Source: Corticimicrobacter populi
Lineage (GTDB): Bacteria > Pseudomonadota > Gammaproteobacteria > Burkholderiales > Burkholderiaceae_B
Reading direction: 5' to 3'
Length of the DNA: 64,000 nucleotides
Assembly (NCBI RefSeq): GCF_003123725.1
Contig: NZ_QETA01000006.1
Span: 62,001-126,000, forward strand
Shown: positions 8,777 to 16,376 of the stretch, piece after piece
How positions within the stretch are numbered: the first letter of the stretch is position 1
How the letters are laid out: the number at the start of each line of letters is the position of its first letter
Program-made: the position numbers and the translations under genes
Notes under the pieces: generated by a model
Database searches by the model: none
Seen by the model: only the letters and a program-made list of their open reading frames with translations
Told to the model about the DNA's origin: nothing

Positions 8777-9964
8777 TCAGGACCGAATGGCCGCAAATGC
8801 CTGCAGCAGGTCTGCGTTCAGGTCGTCCGGATTTTCCAGTCCGACATGCAGCCGGATCACGGGGCCCTGGCCAGCAAGATTGCGCCAATGGCTGTGCAAG
8901 GCCAGTCGTGCAGGGTCGACTGCCAGGGCCAGGCTCTCTACCCCGCCCCAGGATGCCCCGATACGGAACAGCGCCAGCGCGTCGATGAAGGCGTGGGCCT
9001 GTGCCATGTCGGCGTTCTGCAGCTCAAAGGACAGCAGGCCATTGGCACCCTGGAAATCGCGTTGCCAGAGGGCATGACCGGCATCGTCAGGCAAGGCCGG
9101 GTAGAACACGCGACGTACGGCGGTGTGCTGTTGCAGCGTGTCCGCAACCCGCAGAGCATGGCGCTGATGCTGAGCCAGTCGCACGGCGAGTGTGCGCAGG
9201 CCACGCAGCACCAGCCAGACATCATCGGGGCCGACGCTCAGTCCCAGGGACTCATGGGTATCGTTGAGCCGTTTGTCGAGTGCCGGATTGGCACAGACGA
9301 TGGCACCCTGCAGCAGATCGGAATGGCCACCCAGGTATTTGGTACTGGCCAGTACCGAAATGTCGGCACCCAGCGTCAGGGGCTTCAGCAGATAGCCAGA
9401 TCCCCAGGTGTTGTCGACCGCGACCGGAATGTTTCGCTGCCGAGCAATATGCGTCAGCGCAGGCAGATCCAGTACCTCGTTGAGCAGGGAGCCAGGCGAT
9501 TCCAGGAACAGCAGGCGCGTATTGGGCCGGATCGTGGTTTCGAGAACCTCCGGTTGCGGCGCAAAGTATTCGAGTTCGATGCCCAGGCGTTGAAACAGTC
9601 GGAGGTCGGACTGTCTGACCTGGTTGTAGATACTGTCCGACAGCAGGGCATGATCGCCTGGGGACAGCAGGGCCAGCAAGGTCAGGCTGATGGCCGAGAG
9701 CCCCGACGGTGTCAGCCAGGCACGATGGCCGCCTTCGAGGGCACAGAGTGCCGACTCAAGGGCGCGGTGCGTATCCAGGCCATGAATACCGTAGGCCGGG
9801 ATGTTCTCGCCGGCATGCCGGCGGGTCCAGAGACGCTCGCGGTCGGCAGCCGTGGGCACGAGCAGCGAGCTGCCGCGCACGACCGGTATGTTCACGGGGG
9901 TGCCACTGGCGGTGATCTCGGGGTGGCCTGCCTGTACCAGTTGGGTGTCGAGGTGGTGTGTCAT
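8777..9964 (-). CDS. metC: PLP-dependent cystathionine beta-lyase family enzyme
   Basis: A 395-aa Cys/Met-metabolism PLP enzyme. The PLP lysine is K209 in LASTKYLGGHSD, preceded by the cofactor aspartate in VAVDNTWGSGYL. This motif set and length fit the MetC branch (cystathionine to homocysteine, pyruvate and ammonia), but members of this family also cleave cysteine or cystine, and context favours sulfur amino acid breakdown. I use the ATG at 9964 (MTHHLDTQLV), where family similarity starts; an upstream in-frame ATG at 9994 would overlap the cysteine dioxygenase gene. The family assignment is firm; the exact substrate is not. Confidence 0.85.
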   Translation of the reverse strand: MTHHLDTQLVQAGHPEITASGTPVNIPVVRGSSLLVPTAADRERLWTRRHAGENIPAYGIHGLDTHRALESALCALEGGHRAWLTPSGLSAISLTLLALLSPGDHALLSDSIYNQVRQSDLRLFQRLGIELEYFAPQPEVLETTIRPNTRLLFLESPGSLLNEVLDLPALTHIARQRNIPVAVDNTWGSGYLLKPLTLGADISVLASTKYLGGHSDLLQGAIVCANPALDKRLNDTHESLGLSVGPDDVWLVLRGLRTLAVRLAQHQRHALRVADTLQQHTAVRRVFYPALPDDAGHALWQRDFQGANGLLSFELQNADMAQAHAFIDALALFRIGASWGGVESLALAVDPARLALHSHWRNLAGQGPVIRLHVGLENPDDLNADLLQAFAAIRS

Positions 9965-9980
9965 GTCTGCGGATTCCGTA

Positions 9981-10598
9981 CTACAGCCGTACATTGACGC
10001 TGGGCGACATTTGGTTGCGGTTGTAGTTCACGATCTTGCCGGTGTCGGGATGGATGCCGATGCGGCCTGTCAGCGTTTCCAGAGGCCGGCCATAGAGGTG
10101 GAAATGCAGGGTTGGCTGCTCGCCCGTGACGGCAATGCTGTGGATGTCATCGGGCAGAAAGGCCAGCGGGCTGCCGGGCTGGGCGATGGTTTCGCGTGCC
10201 AGTGCTAGCCGGGCCTGTCCGGGATCGCTGTGATCATCCGTGCGGGCATAGATGCGGTTGATTTCCTGGCCTTCGAGCGCAACGATGATGGCCCAGGTCG
10301 TGTGGTCGTGTGGCCAGGTCGATTTGCCGGGGTTGATCGAGTTCAGGTAGAGCGCGATATCGTCGTCGCCGTCATCCGGATTCAGGCGATAGCGGGTCGA
10401 GGCACCTTCGCCTTCATGGCTCGAAGGAGGCGGAAATTCGGCACGGGAAAACAGCTCTGGACGCAATGCCAGTGCTTCCAGTCGCTGCGTGGCCTGTGCC
10501 AGGCTGTCGCGGCTGACGCCGGCGGCCAGGATATGACGGATGTCCGCGAGGGTTTGCTCGACCAGTTGGCGGCGTTCGGAATGAGGGACTTGGCTCAT
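9981..10598 (-). CDS. Cysteine dioxygenase family protein (cupin)
   Basis: A 205-aa cupin of the type I cysteine dioxygenase family, which oxidises L-cysteine to cysteine sulfinate with a mononuclear iron. The iron ligands are visible as the paired histidines in PHDHTTWAIIVALEG (about residues 97-99) and a third histidine in the second cupin motif (DDIHSIAV). Related enzymes act on 3-mercaptopropionate, so the thiol substrate is inferred. The gene lies 16 bases upstream of the lyase gene and downstream of the ABC importer, so import, C-S cleavage and thiol oxidation appear co-expressed. Confidence 0.85.
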   Translation of the reverse strand: MSQVPHSERRQLVEQTLADIRHILAAGVSRDSLAQATQRLEALALRPELFSRAEFPPPSSHEGEGASTRYRLNPDDGDDDIALYLNSINPGKSTWPHDHTTWAIIVALEGQEINRIYARTDDHSDPGQARLALARETIAQPGSPLAFLPDDIHSIAVTGEQPTLHFHLYGRPLETLTGRIGIHPDTGKIVNYNRNQMSPSVNVRL

Positions 10599-10660
10599 GG
10601 GTTCGGTTTCCAGGAAATTGAAAAAATGTGCTGAAAAAAAGGTGTGCGGGTGTGGATCGG

Positions 10661-11467
10661 TCAGGCGGCCCGGGCCGGATGCAGGTGCCGGGACGGCAGG
10701 GGACCCTGCCCCAGGCTGCGCTCCAGGAATATGCGGGTTCGGGGGTTGGCGGGGTGGTGGAAGATGCGCGAGGCCGGGCCATGCTCGACAATGTTGCCTG
10801 CTTCGGTGAAATACACCTCGTCGCTGATCTCCTCTGCAAAGCGCATTTCGTGTGTCACCAGCACGCAGGTCATGCCATCCTGCGTCAGCTCCCGGATCAC
10901 GGTCAGCACCTCCCCGACGGTTTCGGGATCGAGTGCGGAGGTCACTTCATCAAACAGGATGAGTTCGGGACGCATGGCCAGGGCACGGGCGATGGCGACG
11001 CGCTGTTGCTGGCCGCCCGACAGTTCGCCTGGATAGGCATCGGCCTTGTGGGCCAGGCGGACCCGTTCGAGCAGGTCGCGGGCAAGACGGCCGGCACGCT
11101 GACGGTCCAGGCCCAGGACGCGTATCGGTGCCAGGGTCAGGTTCTGCAGAACGGTCAGGTGCGGGAACAGGTTGTACTGCTGGAAGACGAAGCCCACCCG
11201 CTGGCGCAGTGCGATCAGCTCGGCTTCCGTATGCAATTGGTCGACCTGGGTGGCCCCGACGCGGATCTGTCCCGACTGCGGCCGGATCAGGCCTGTGATG
11301 CAGCGCAGGATGGTGGACTTGCCCGACCCCGAAGGGCCGATGATGGAAACAGCCTGGCCGCGCTGGATATCGATATCAATACCCTTGAGCACTTCATTGC
11401 TGCCGAAGGAGAGGTGGATGTCGCGCAGCGAGACCAGGGGCGAAGAAGAGGGTTCAGCGTATGGCAT
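10661..11467 (-). CDS. Polar amino acid ABC transporter, ATP-binding protein
   Basis: A 268-aa ATPase of the polar amino acid uptake (PAAT) family. Walker A is GPSGSGKST, the signature is LSGGQQQR and Walker B is LILFDEVTSALD. About 20 residues at the C-terminus (after RSLGQG) extend beyond the usual end. Its start overlaps the downstream end of the permease gene by 14 bases, so translation is coupled. Within this operon it most likely powers uptake of cysteine, cystine or another sulfur amino acid; the substrate is inferred from the neighbouring cysteine dioxygenase, lyase and rhodanese. Confidence 0.9.
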   Translation of the reverse strand: MPYAEPSSSPLVSLRDIHLSFGSNEVLKGIDIDIQRGQAVSIIGPSGSGKSTILRCITGLIRPQSGQIRVGATQVDQLHTEAELIALRQRVGFVFQQYNLFPHLTVLQNLTLAPIRVLGLDRQRAGRLARDLLERVRLAHKADAYPGELSGGQQQRVAIARALAMRPELILFDEVTSALDPETVGEVLTVIRELTQDGMTCVLVTHEMRFAEEISDEVYFTEAGNIVEHGPASRIFHHPANPRTRIFLERSLGQGPLPSRHLHPARAA

Positions 11468-12143
11468 GGCGGCGCTCCAGTCGTCGGGTATAGCGAGAAA
11501 TCGGATAGCAGTAGCAGAAGAACAGGGCCAGCATGGTCATGTAGATCAGGATGGTGAAGTCGGTCTGCATGACTGTGTTGCTGGCGATCTGGGCGGTATC
11601 GACAATATCGTGGACGCCGACCAGGGAAGCCAGCGAGGTGCTCATGGTGATCATCGCGTACAGATTCATCCAGGGCGGCAGCATGCGGCGCACGCTTTGC
11701 GGCAGAATGATCAGGCTGAATATCTGGCTGCGACGCAAGGCCAGCGAGCGCGCGGCATCCCATTGGGCGGCCGGGATGGACTGAATGGCCCCGCGGAATA
11801 TTTCGGCGATATTGGCACTGGCAGGCAGGGCCAGGCCCAGCGTGACCTTGATCCAGTCCGGGAATGCAAACCAGTGCCCGAACAGGACAATCTCGAACGG
11901 GAACACATAGGTCGTGAAATAGATCAGCACGAGCGCCGGCGCATTGCGGAAGGCTTGCACGTACAGATGCGTGAGCCAGCGCAGGGGGCGGGAACCGGCA
12001 ATGGACAGCGCGCCGATCAGCAGGCCGGTGACGGTGCCCAGGGCAATTGCGACGATGCTGATCTGGATGTTGGTCAGCATGCCTCGCAACAGTGCCGGTG
12101 CCCATTGCCAGAGCTGCAGGAAGACGTGTGCGTCATTGTCCAT
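11454..12143 (-). CDS. Amino acid ABC transporter permease (HisM/GlnP type)
   Basis: A 229-aa inner-membrane permease with about five hydrophobic segments. The EAA-type cytoplasmic loop that docks on the ATPase is seen around AQWDAARSLALRRSQIF followed by IILPQSVRRMLPPWMN. It pairs with the other permease (12133-12873) to form a heterodimer. The stop overlaps the ATPase start by 14 bases, and its own start overlaps the upstream permease gene by 11 bases, both signs of a tight operon. Substrate is inferred, see the ATPase entry. Confidence 0.88.
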   Translation of the reverse strand: MDNDAHVFLQLWQWAPALLRGMLTNIQISIVAIALGTVTGLLIGALSIAGSRPLRWLTHLYVQAFRNAPALVLIYFTTYVFPFEIVLFGHWFAFPDWIKVTLGLALPASANIAEIFRGAIQSIPAAQWDAARSLALRRSQIFSLIILPQSVRRMLPPWMNLYAMITMSTSLASLVGVHDIVDTAQIASNTVMQTDFTILIYMTMLALFFCYCYPISRYTRRLERRHAIR

Positions 12144-12873
12144 AGCCGGGCATCCTCAGGCGTGTTTCAAGTTGCCTGCCGATGGCGCTGACGCACCAGG
12201 TCAGCAGCCAGAAATACAGCAGGATCAACAGGATCAGTTCCAGCACGTTGTCGCGGTGCGTCCAGATCATGATGGATTCGTAGGTGACGTCGCCGACCGC
12301 AATGGCCGAGGCGATCGCGGTCATCTTCACCAGGTCGACCATGTTGTTGATCAGTGATGGCAGGGCAAAGCGCAGTGCGATGGGCAGTTCGATCTGCAGG
12401 AATATCTGGCGCTGGCTCAGTCCCAGAGAACGTGCCGCCTCCAATGTGACCGGCGGCACGGCCTCGATGCCGGCGCGCAGTGCCTCTGCATGGAAAACAC
12501 CCTTGTGGATCGAGACGACCACGAATACCCAGAAAACCGGCGTGAGCGGGTTGGTTTCCCCATGCGTTTCGAAGGCACGGGTGATCAGCATGTTGAATAC
12601 CAGGAACGCGCAGTACAACTGCACCAGGGTCGGGGTGTTGCGCGTGAACTCCACGCAGGCGCGGGCCGCGCCGGACAGCCAGCGCTGCGGGGCCCGCAGG
12701 GCGGGGGCGAGTACCAGTCCGCACAGCAGGCTGCCAGGAATCACGAGCAGGCAGAGTTGCAGGGTGACGCCCAGGCCGCGGACAAAGGCATCGCGCTCAT
12801 AGGCTTCCAGCAGGAAGCCGTAGTTGAGGCCTGTCATGCGGGCCGTTTCCACGAACCAGTGCAGCGCAGTCAT
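12133..12873 (-). CDS. Amino acid ABC transporter permease (HisQ/GlnP type)
   Basis: A 246-aa second permease of the same importer. The conserved loop reads PPVTLEAARSLGLSQRQIF and then IELPIALRFALPSLINN. The central segment RACVEFTRNTPTLVQLYCAF is typical of PAAT permeases. Its start overlaps the end of the first binding-protein gene by four bases (ATGA arrangement at 12870-12873), so the two are coupled. Membrane topology is about five segments. Confidence 0.88.
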   Translation of the reverse strand: MTALHWFVETARMTGLNYGFLLEAYERDAFVRGLGVTLQLCLLVIPGSLLCGLVLAPALRAPQRWLSGAARACVEFTRNTPTLVQLYCAFLVFNMLITRAFETHGETNPLTPVFWVFVVVSIHKGVFHAEALRAGIEAVPPVTLEAARSLGLSQRQIFLQIELPIALRFALPSLINNMVDLVKMTAIASAIAVGDVTYESIMIWTHRDNVLELILLILLYFWLLTWCVSAIGRQLETRLRMPGYGQ

Positions 12874-13733
12874 TGCGGGGCGCTGTCCTTGAATTGTGCA
12901 TGTAGTTCCACCAGGGCCGGTGAAGCTGGCGCGATGCCGAGACGCTGTTCTGTTTCGATCAGCCAGCCGGTGCGATGCCAGTCCTGGATGATGCGGTCGA
13001 TGGCGGCAGCGGTGTCGTTTTCGCCCTTGCGCGTCCAGACGACGGAAGGTGACGGGATCAATTCGTCGGCGAGGGCAACCTTGTAGCCTTGCCAGTCGGG
13101 ATTGGTCCTGACCAACGGGTGTAACAAGGTGGCATCATGGACGGCGGCGACGCAATTGCCGCCCTTGAGTGCCAGCAGGGATTCGGGAGAACCCCGGAAA
13201 CCTTTGACCTGGGCACCATATTGCGTGGTCAGGGGCTGGGCATAGTTGCTGCCCTGTGACAGGCAGACAGGTTGTCCGCGCAGGTCTTCCCAGGACTGGA
13301 TCGTGCTGCCTGCCGGTGCGATGGCAACACCGCCGACCCGATAGAAGGGCGTCGGGGCATAGCCCAGGATCTCGGCGCGGCTGTCGGTCAGTTCCATCGA
13401 GGCGATCAACAGATCGACCTTGCCCGACTGCAGGAATTGCACACGGTTCGAGGGCTGGACCTGGACGAGTTCGGCCTGTACACCCAGATCGCGGGCCAGT
13501 TGACGGGCCAGTTCGGGATTCCAGCCGATGAAGCGCTGGGAACCAGGCTCGATGGAGCCGAAGGGACCGCCATTGATCAGCACGCCGATGGTGACCGAGT
13601 TGCGGGACTGGATCTTGTCCAGGGTGGTGTCTGCCTGCGCGGTTGCAGTGGTGCCGAAGGCCAGGGCCAGCCCCATGGACAGGGTGGCAGGCAGGGATTG
13701 CAGGGTACGTTGGAAAGCAGGCTTGGAAGCCAT
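12870..13733 (-). CDS. Periplasmic amino acid-binding protein, copy 1
   Basis: A 287-aa family 3 extracellular solute-binding protein. I chose the ATG at 13733, which gives a normal signal peptide (MASKPAFQRTLQSLPATL, cleavage near AQADTTL) and has AGGAG five bases upstream; a longer frame upstream has no signal. The mature protein carries TLDKIQSRNSVTIGV and the hinge segment GQPVCLSQGSNYAQPL. It is clearly homologous to the next gene (13834-14694), sharing VQVQPSNRVQFLQ, IPSPSV and IQDWHRTGWLI. It should deliver ligand to the adjacent permeases. Confidence 0.88.
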   Translation of the reverse strand: MASKPAFQRTLQSLPATLSMGLALAFGTTATAQADTTLDKIQSRNSVTIGVLINGGPFGSIEPGSQRFIGWNPELARQLARDLGVQAELVQVQPSNRVQFLQSGKVDLLIASMELTDSRAEILGYAPTPFYRVGGVAIAPAGSTIQSWEDLRGQPVCLSQGSNYAQPLTTQYGAQVKGFRGSPESLLALKGGNCVAAVHDATLLHPLVRTNPDWQGYKVALADELIPSPSVVWTRKGENDTAAAIDRIIQDWHRTGWLIETEQRLGIAPASPALVELHAQFKDSAPQ

Positions 13734-13833
13734 GGGAGCTCCTGGTGAATGGGACGGTGGGCATGGCCGTTGCAGGCTGGATGCCCGCAGCCGTTCCCGT
13801 CGGGGTCGAATGAAGAGATATAAGGAGGGCTGT

Positions 13834-14694
13834 TCAGTTGTCGCGCTTGAACTGCTCATGCAGTTCGTACAGACGGGCGGTCGGTGTCATGCCGTTGCGC
13901 TTGCCGGTGTCGATCAGCCAGCCGGTGCGATGCCAGTCCTGCACGATCCGGTCGATGGCTGCCTGAGTGTCCGTTTCCCCTTTGCGGAGCCAGATTACGG
14001 AAGGCGAAGGGATGAGATCGGTGTCCAGTGGCGTTGCATAGTCCTGCCAGTCGGGATTGGTGGCGACCAGGTTGCGCAGCGTCGGGCTGACATGGACGGC
14101 GGCTACGCAGTTGCCTCCCCTGAGCGCCAGCAGCGACTCGGCCTGGCTGCGGAAGGCTTTCAACTGCGCGCCATAGGTTTCGGTCAGGGGCTTGGCAAAG
14201 TTGCTGCCCTGGGAAAGGCAGACGGGTTGTGCGCGTACGTCTTCCCATTGGGTGATGCCGCTGTTCCTGCGCGTGACCAGGGCACCGCCCACTTCTTCGA
14301 ATGGCGTGGGCACGAAACTCAGAATGTCGGCCCGCTCCTGTGTCCACTGCATATTGGCGATCAGGATGTCGACCTTGTTCTGCTGCAGGAACTGGACGCG
14401 GTTCGAGGGCTGGACCTGGACGGTTTCAAGCGTGACACCCAGGGCATCGGCAATGGCTCGGGAGAGTTCGACGTTGTAGCCGATATGCTGCTGGGTGGCC
14501 GGGTCTATCGTGCCGAAGGGGGGGCCGGAAAGGACAACGCCCGCGACCAGCTTGCCGCGCGAGTGAATCTGTTCCAGTGTGGCATCGGCCAGGGCGGTGC
14601 GGGCAAACAGGCAGAGCAGTGATGCGCCCAGTATCGAGAGCAGATGCCTGGCACGCGAGGGGTGGCGTTCTGAGAACGGGAGGCGGGTCGTCAT
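13834..14694 (-). CDS. Periplasmic amino acid-binding protein, copy 2
   Basis: A 286-aa family 3 solute-binding protein with a signal peptide (LSILGASLLCLFARTALA, cleavage near ALADATLEQ). By eye it is more than half identical to the downstream copy 1, so the two arose by tandem duplication. It is the first gene of the importer operon, 224 bases downstream of a LysR-family gene, and is followed by a 100-base gap before copy 1. Differences cluster around residues 100-130 (TQERADILSFVPTPFEEVGG against the copy 1 version), which may give the two proteins different ligands. Confidence 0.88.
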   Translation of the reverse strand: MTTRLPFSERHPSRARHLLSILGASLLCLFARTALADATLEQIHSRGKLVAGVVLSGPPFGTIDPATQQHIGYNVELSRAIADALGVTLETVQVQPSNRVQFLQQNKVDILIANMQWTQERADILSFVPTPFEEVGGALVTRRNSGITQWEDVRAQPVCLSQGSNFAKPLTETYGAQLKAFRSQAESLLALRGGNCVAAVHVSPTLRNLVATNPDWQDYATPLDTDLIPSPSVIWLRKGETDTQAAIDRIVQDWHRTGWLIDTGKRNGMTPTARLYELHEQFKRDN

Positions 14695-14918
14695 GGATTT
14701 TCCTGAAAAAGGAACATGCTGGTTGGGTGCATGTGCCGTCGAGACAGGAAAATTATGTAAAAACGGATGTGCTCAGAACAGTCCGGATTTGGTTATTTGT
14801 TTAAGTGTTTTCAGGTTATGGATATATTATGGGGAGTTGTTTTTCTATTAATTAATTGAAAATAAATAGAATTTTTGCTTTTGATGATCTGCCGGAAGAG
14901 TATTTTGATAATGAAGTC
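14695..14918 (-). promoter_or_regulatory. AT-rich leader of the sulfur uptake operon
   Basis: This 224-base gap between the LysR stop and the first binding-protein gene is conspicuously AT-rich (for example the TTAATTAATT run near 14850-14858). Read on the minus strand it contains a CATAAT at about 14830 that could be a -10, but I cannot pick a convincing -35. It is the logical place for the operon promoter and a LysR-type activator site. No gene is seen. Confidence 0.4.
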
Positions 14919-15842
14919 TTATGATTTAAATCGGCTCTTTATCTTTTCTTCTGCCGCAGGTGTCATGGACTGCGGATTGATCTCTGCCCGGCTGCGGATC
15001 AGCTCGAAGGCTTCCCGGGCCACGGGATTGGCGCTATGGCGGCGGATCCAGAGGTAGTAGGTCACGTCCGGCAGGCGTGGCAATCCGTCCTGCTCGCCCA
15101 GTACGCGCATATCGGGTCCCAGCAGTTCCATGCTGCGTGCCGTGATGCCGAGCCCGGCCCGCACGGCGGCCTTGATGCCGATCAGGTTTGAGCAGACATA
15201 GGCCTGTCGCCAGGCGATGCCCTGCTGCTCCAGCGTGTCCACGGCCAGCCGGCGAAAAATGCTGGGTTCACTGATCAGAACCAGCGGCAGTGGCTGCCTG
15301 AGCGTGTGGCTGAAGCGTGAGGAGCAGATCCAGAGTGTCGGCGAGGTATGGAGCGCAATGCCTTCCAGGTTCGGATCCTGGCGCGTGGAGATGGTCAGGT
15401 CGAGTTCTCCCTTCAGCAGTTCCTCCATCAGGAAAGGGCTGCGGCCAACGCTGATATCCAGCTGTAGATTGGGAGCCGAGCGCGCAATGTGGCTGAGCAA
15501 GGGGGGGAGCAGCGTATCGGCAATATCGTGGGGTGAGCCGATGCGCAGAGAACCACTGAGGCCGTTGTCCGCCAGCGAACGCAGTGCGTCATCGTTCAGG
15601 TTCAGCAGTTCTCGGGCATAGCGCAGCAGTTGGCGGCCATGTTCGCTCAACTGTTTGGTGCGGCCGGTGCGCAGGAACAGGGGACGGCCGATCTGGAGTT
15701 CAAGCCGCTGCATGTGCTGGGTAATGGCAGCCTGCGTATATCCCAGTGCCTGGCCTGCCGCCGCAAAGGTGCCGCCATCATGAATGGCGACGAAACTGCG
15801 CAGCAGTTCGAGATCAAGCGTTTGTTTCTGGGAAGGCAGCAT
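14919..15842 (-). CDS. LysR-family transcriptional regulator
   Basis: A 307-aa LysR-type regulator. The N-terminal winged helix-turn-helix is at about residues 9-68 (LELLRSFVAIHDGGTFAAAG, then ALGYTQAAITQHMQRLE), followed by a substrate-binding domain to the C-terminus. I chose the ATG at 15842 because upstream in-frame codons are antisense to cutA and show no LysR similarity. It lies upstream of, and on the same strand as, the sulfur amino acid uptake operon and divergent from cutA, so it is the best candidate regulator of the operon. Its effector is unknown. Confidence 0.88.
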   Translation of the reverse strand: MLPSQKQTLDLELLRSFVAIHDGGTFAAAGQALGYTQAAITQHMQRLELQIGRPLFLRTGRTKQLSEHGRQLLRYARELLNLNDDALRSLADNGLSGSLRIGSPHDIADTLLPPLLSHIARSAPNLQLDISVGRSPFLMEELLKGELDLTISTRQDPNLEGIALHTSPTLWICSSRFSHTLRQPLPLVLISEPSIFRRLAVDTLEQQGIAWRQAYVCSNLIGIKAAVRAGLGITARSMELLGPDMRVLGEQDGLPRLPDVTYYLWIRRHSANPVAREAFELIRSRAEINPQSMTPAAEEKIKSRFKS

Positions 15843-15950
15843 GAAGGCGTCGTACTGGCTCGGAGCGTAGGAGGCTGGGGGTGACGGCTCGGGAGGATGG
15901 CCCGAAGGCGCTATTATGCGCGAGAGGCAGTCAGGCACTGGAGGAACGAC

Positions 15951-16313
15951 ATGACCCGTGAGAATGAGCATATGCCGGCAGGCGAGGTGCGGCTTGTCTT
16001 CTGCAATGCGCCGGATCGCGACTGTGCCGAGCGCATTGCCCGCGCTCTGGTGGAGCAGGGATTGGCTGCGTGCGCGAACCTTCTGCCGGATTGTCTGTCC
16101 ATCTATGCATGGCAGGGACAGGTCGAGCACGCGCATGAAACGCCGATGCTGATCAAGACCACGGCCGTACGCCTGCCCGAAGTGATCGGCTTGATCCAGG
16201 CGCTGCACCCCTATGAGGTACCGGAGATCATTGCCCTGCCGGTGACTGAAGGGTTGCCTGCCTATCTGCAGTGGGTGCGCGGCCAGACTTTGCCTTTGGA
16301 CAAATCCGCCTGA
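15951..16313 (+). CDS. cutA: Divalent-cation tolerance protein CutA
   Basis: A 120-aa CutA1-family trimeric protein. The family core is visible in VFCNAPDRDCAERIARALVE, QGLAACANLLP, the central YAWQGQVEHAHETPMLIKT and HPYEVPEIIALPV. CutA is linked to copper tolerance in E. coli, although its true role is unsettled. The start at 15951 follows GGAGG (15940-15944) by six bases; the in-frame codons upstream back to 15897 are not family-like. dsbD follows after 60 bases, the same pairing as in E. coli and Bordetella-like genomes. Confidence 0.92.
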   Translation: MTRENEHMPAGEVRLVFCNAPDRDCAERIARALVEQGLAACANLLPDCLSIYAWQGQVEHAHETPMLIKTTAVRLPEVIGLIQALHPYEVPEIIALPVTEGLPAYLQWVRGQTLPLDKSA

Positions 16314-16376
16314 ACGGTAGGCGGCTATGATCGGTCAGGAGCCCGGCTCGGGCAAAGCAAGACAAGGAAAGCGGTG

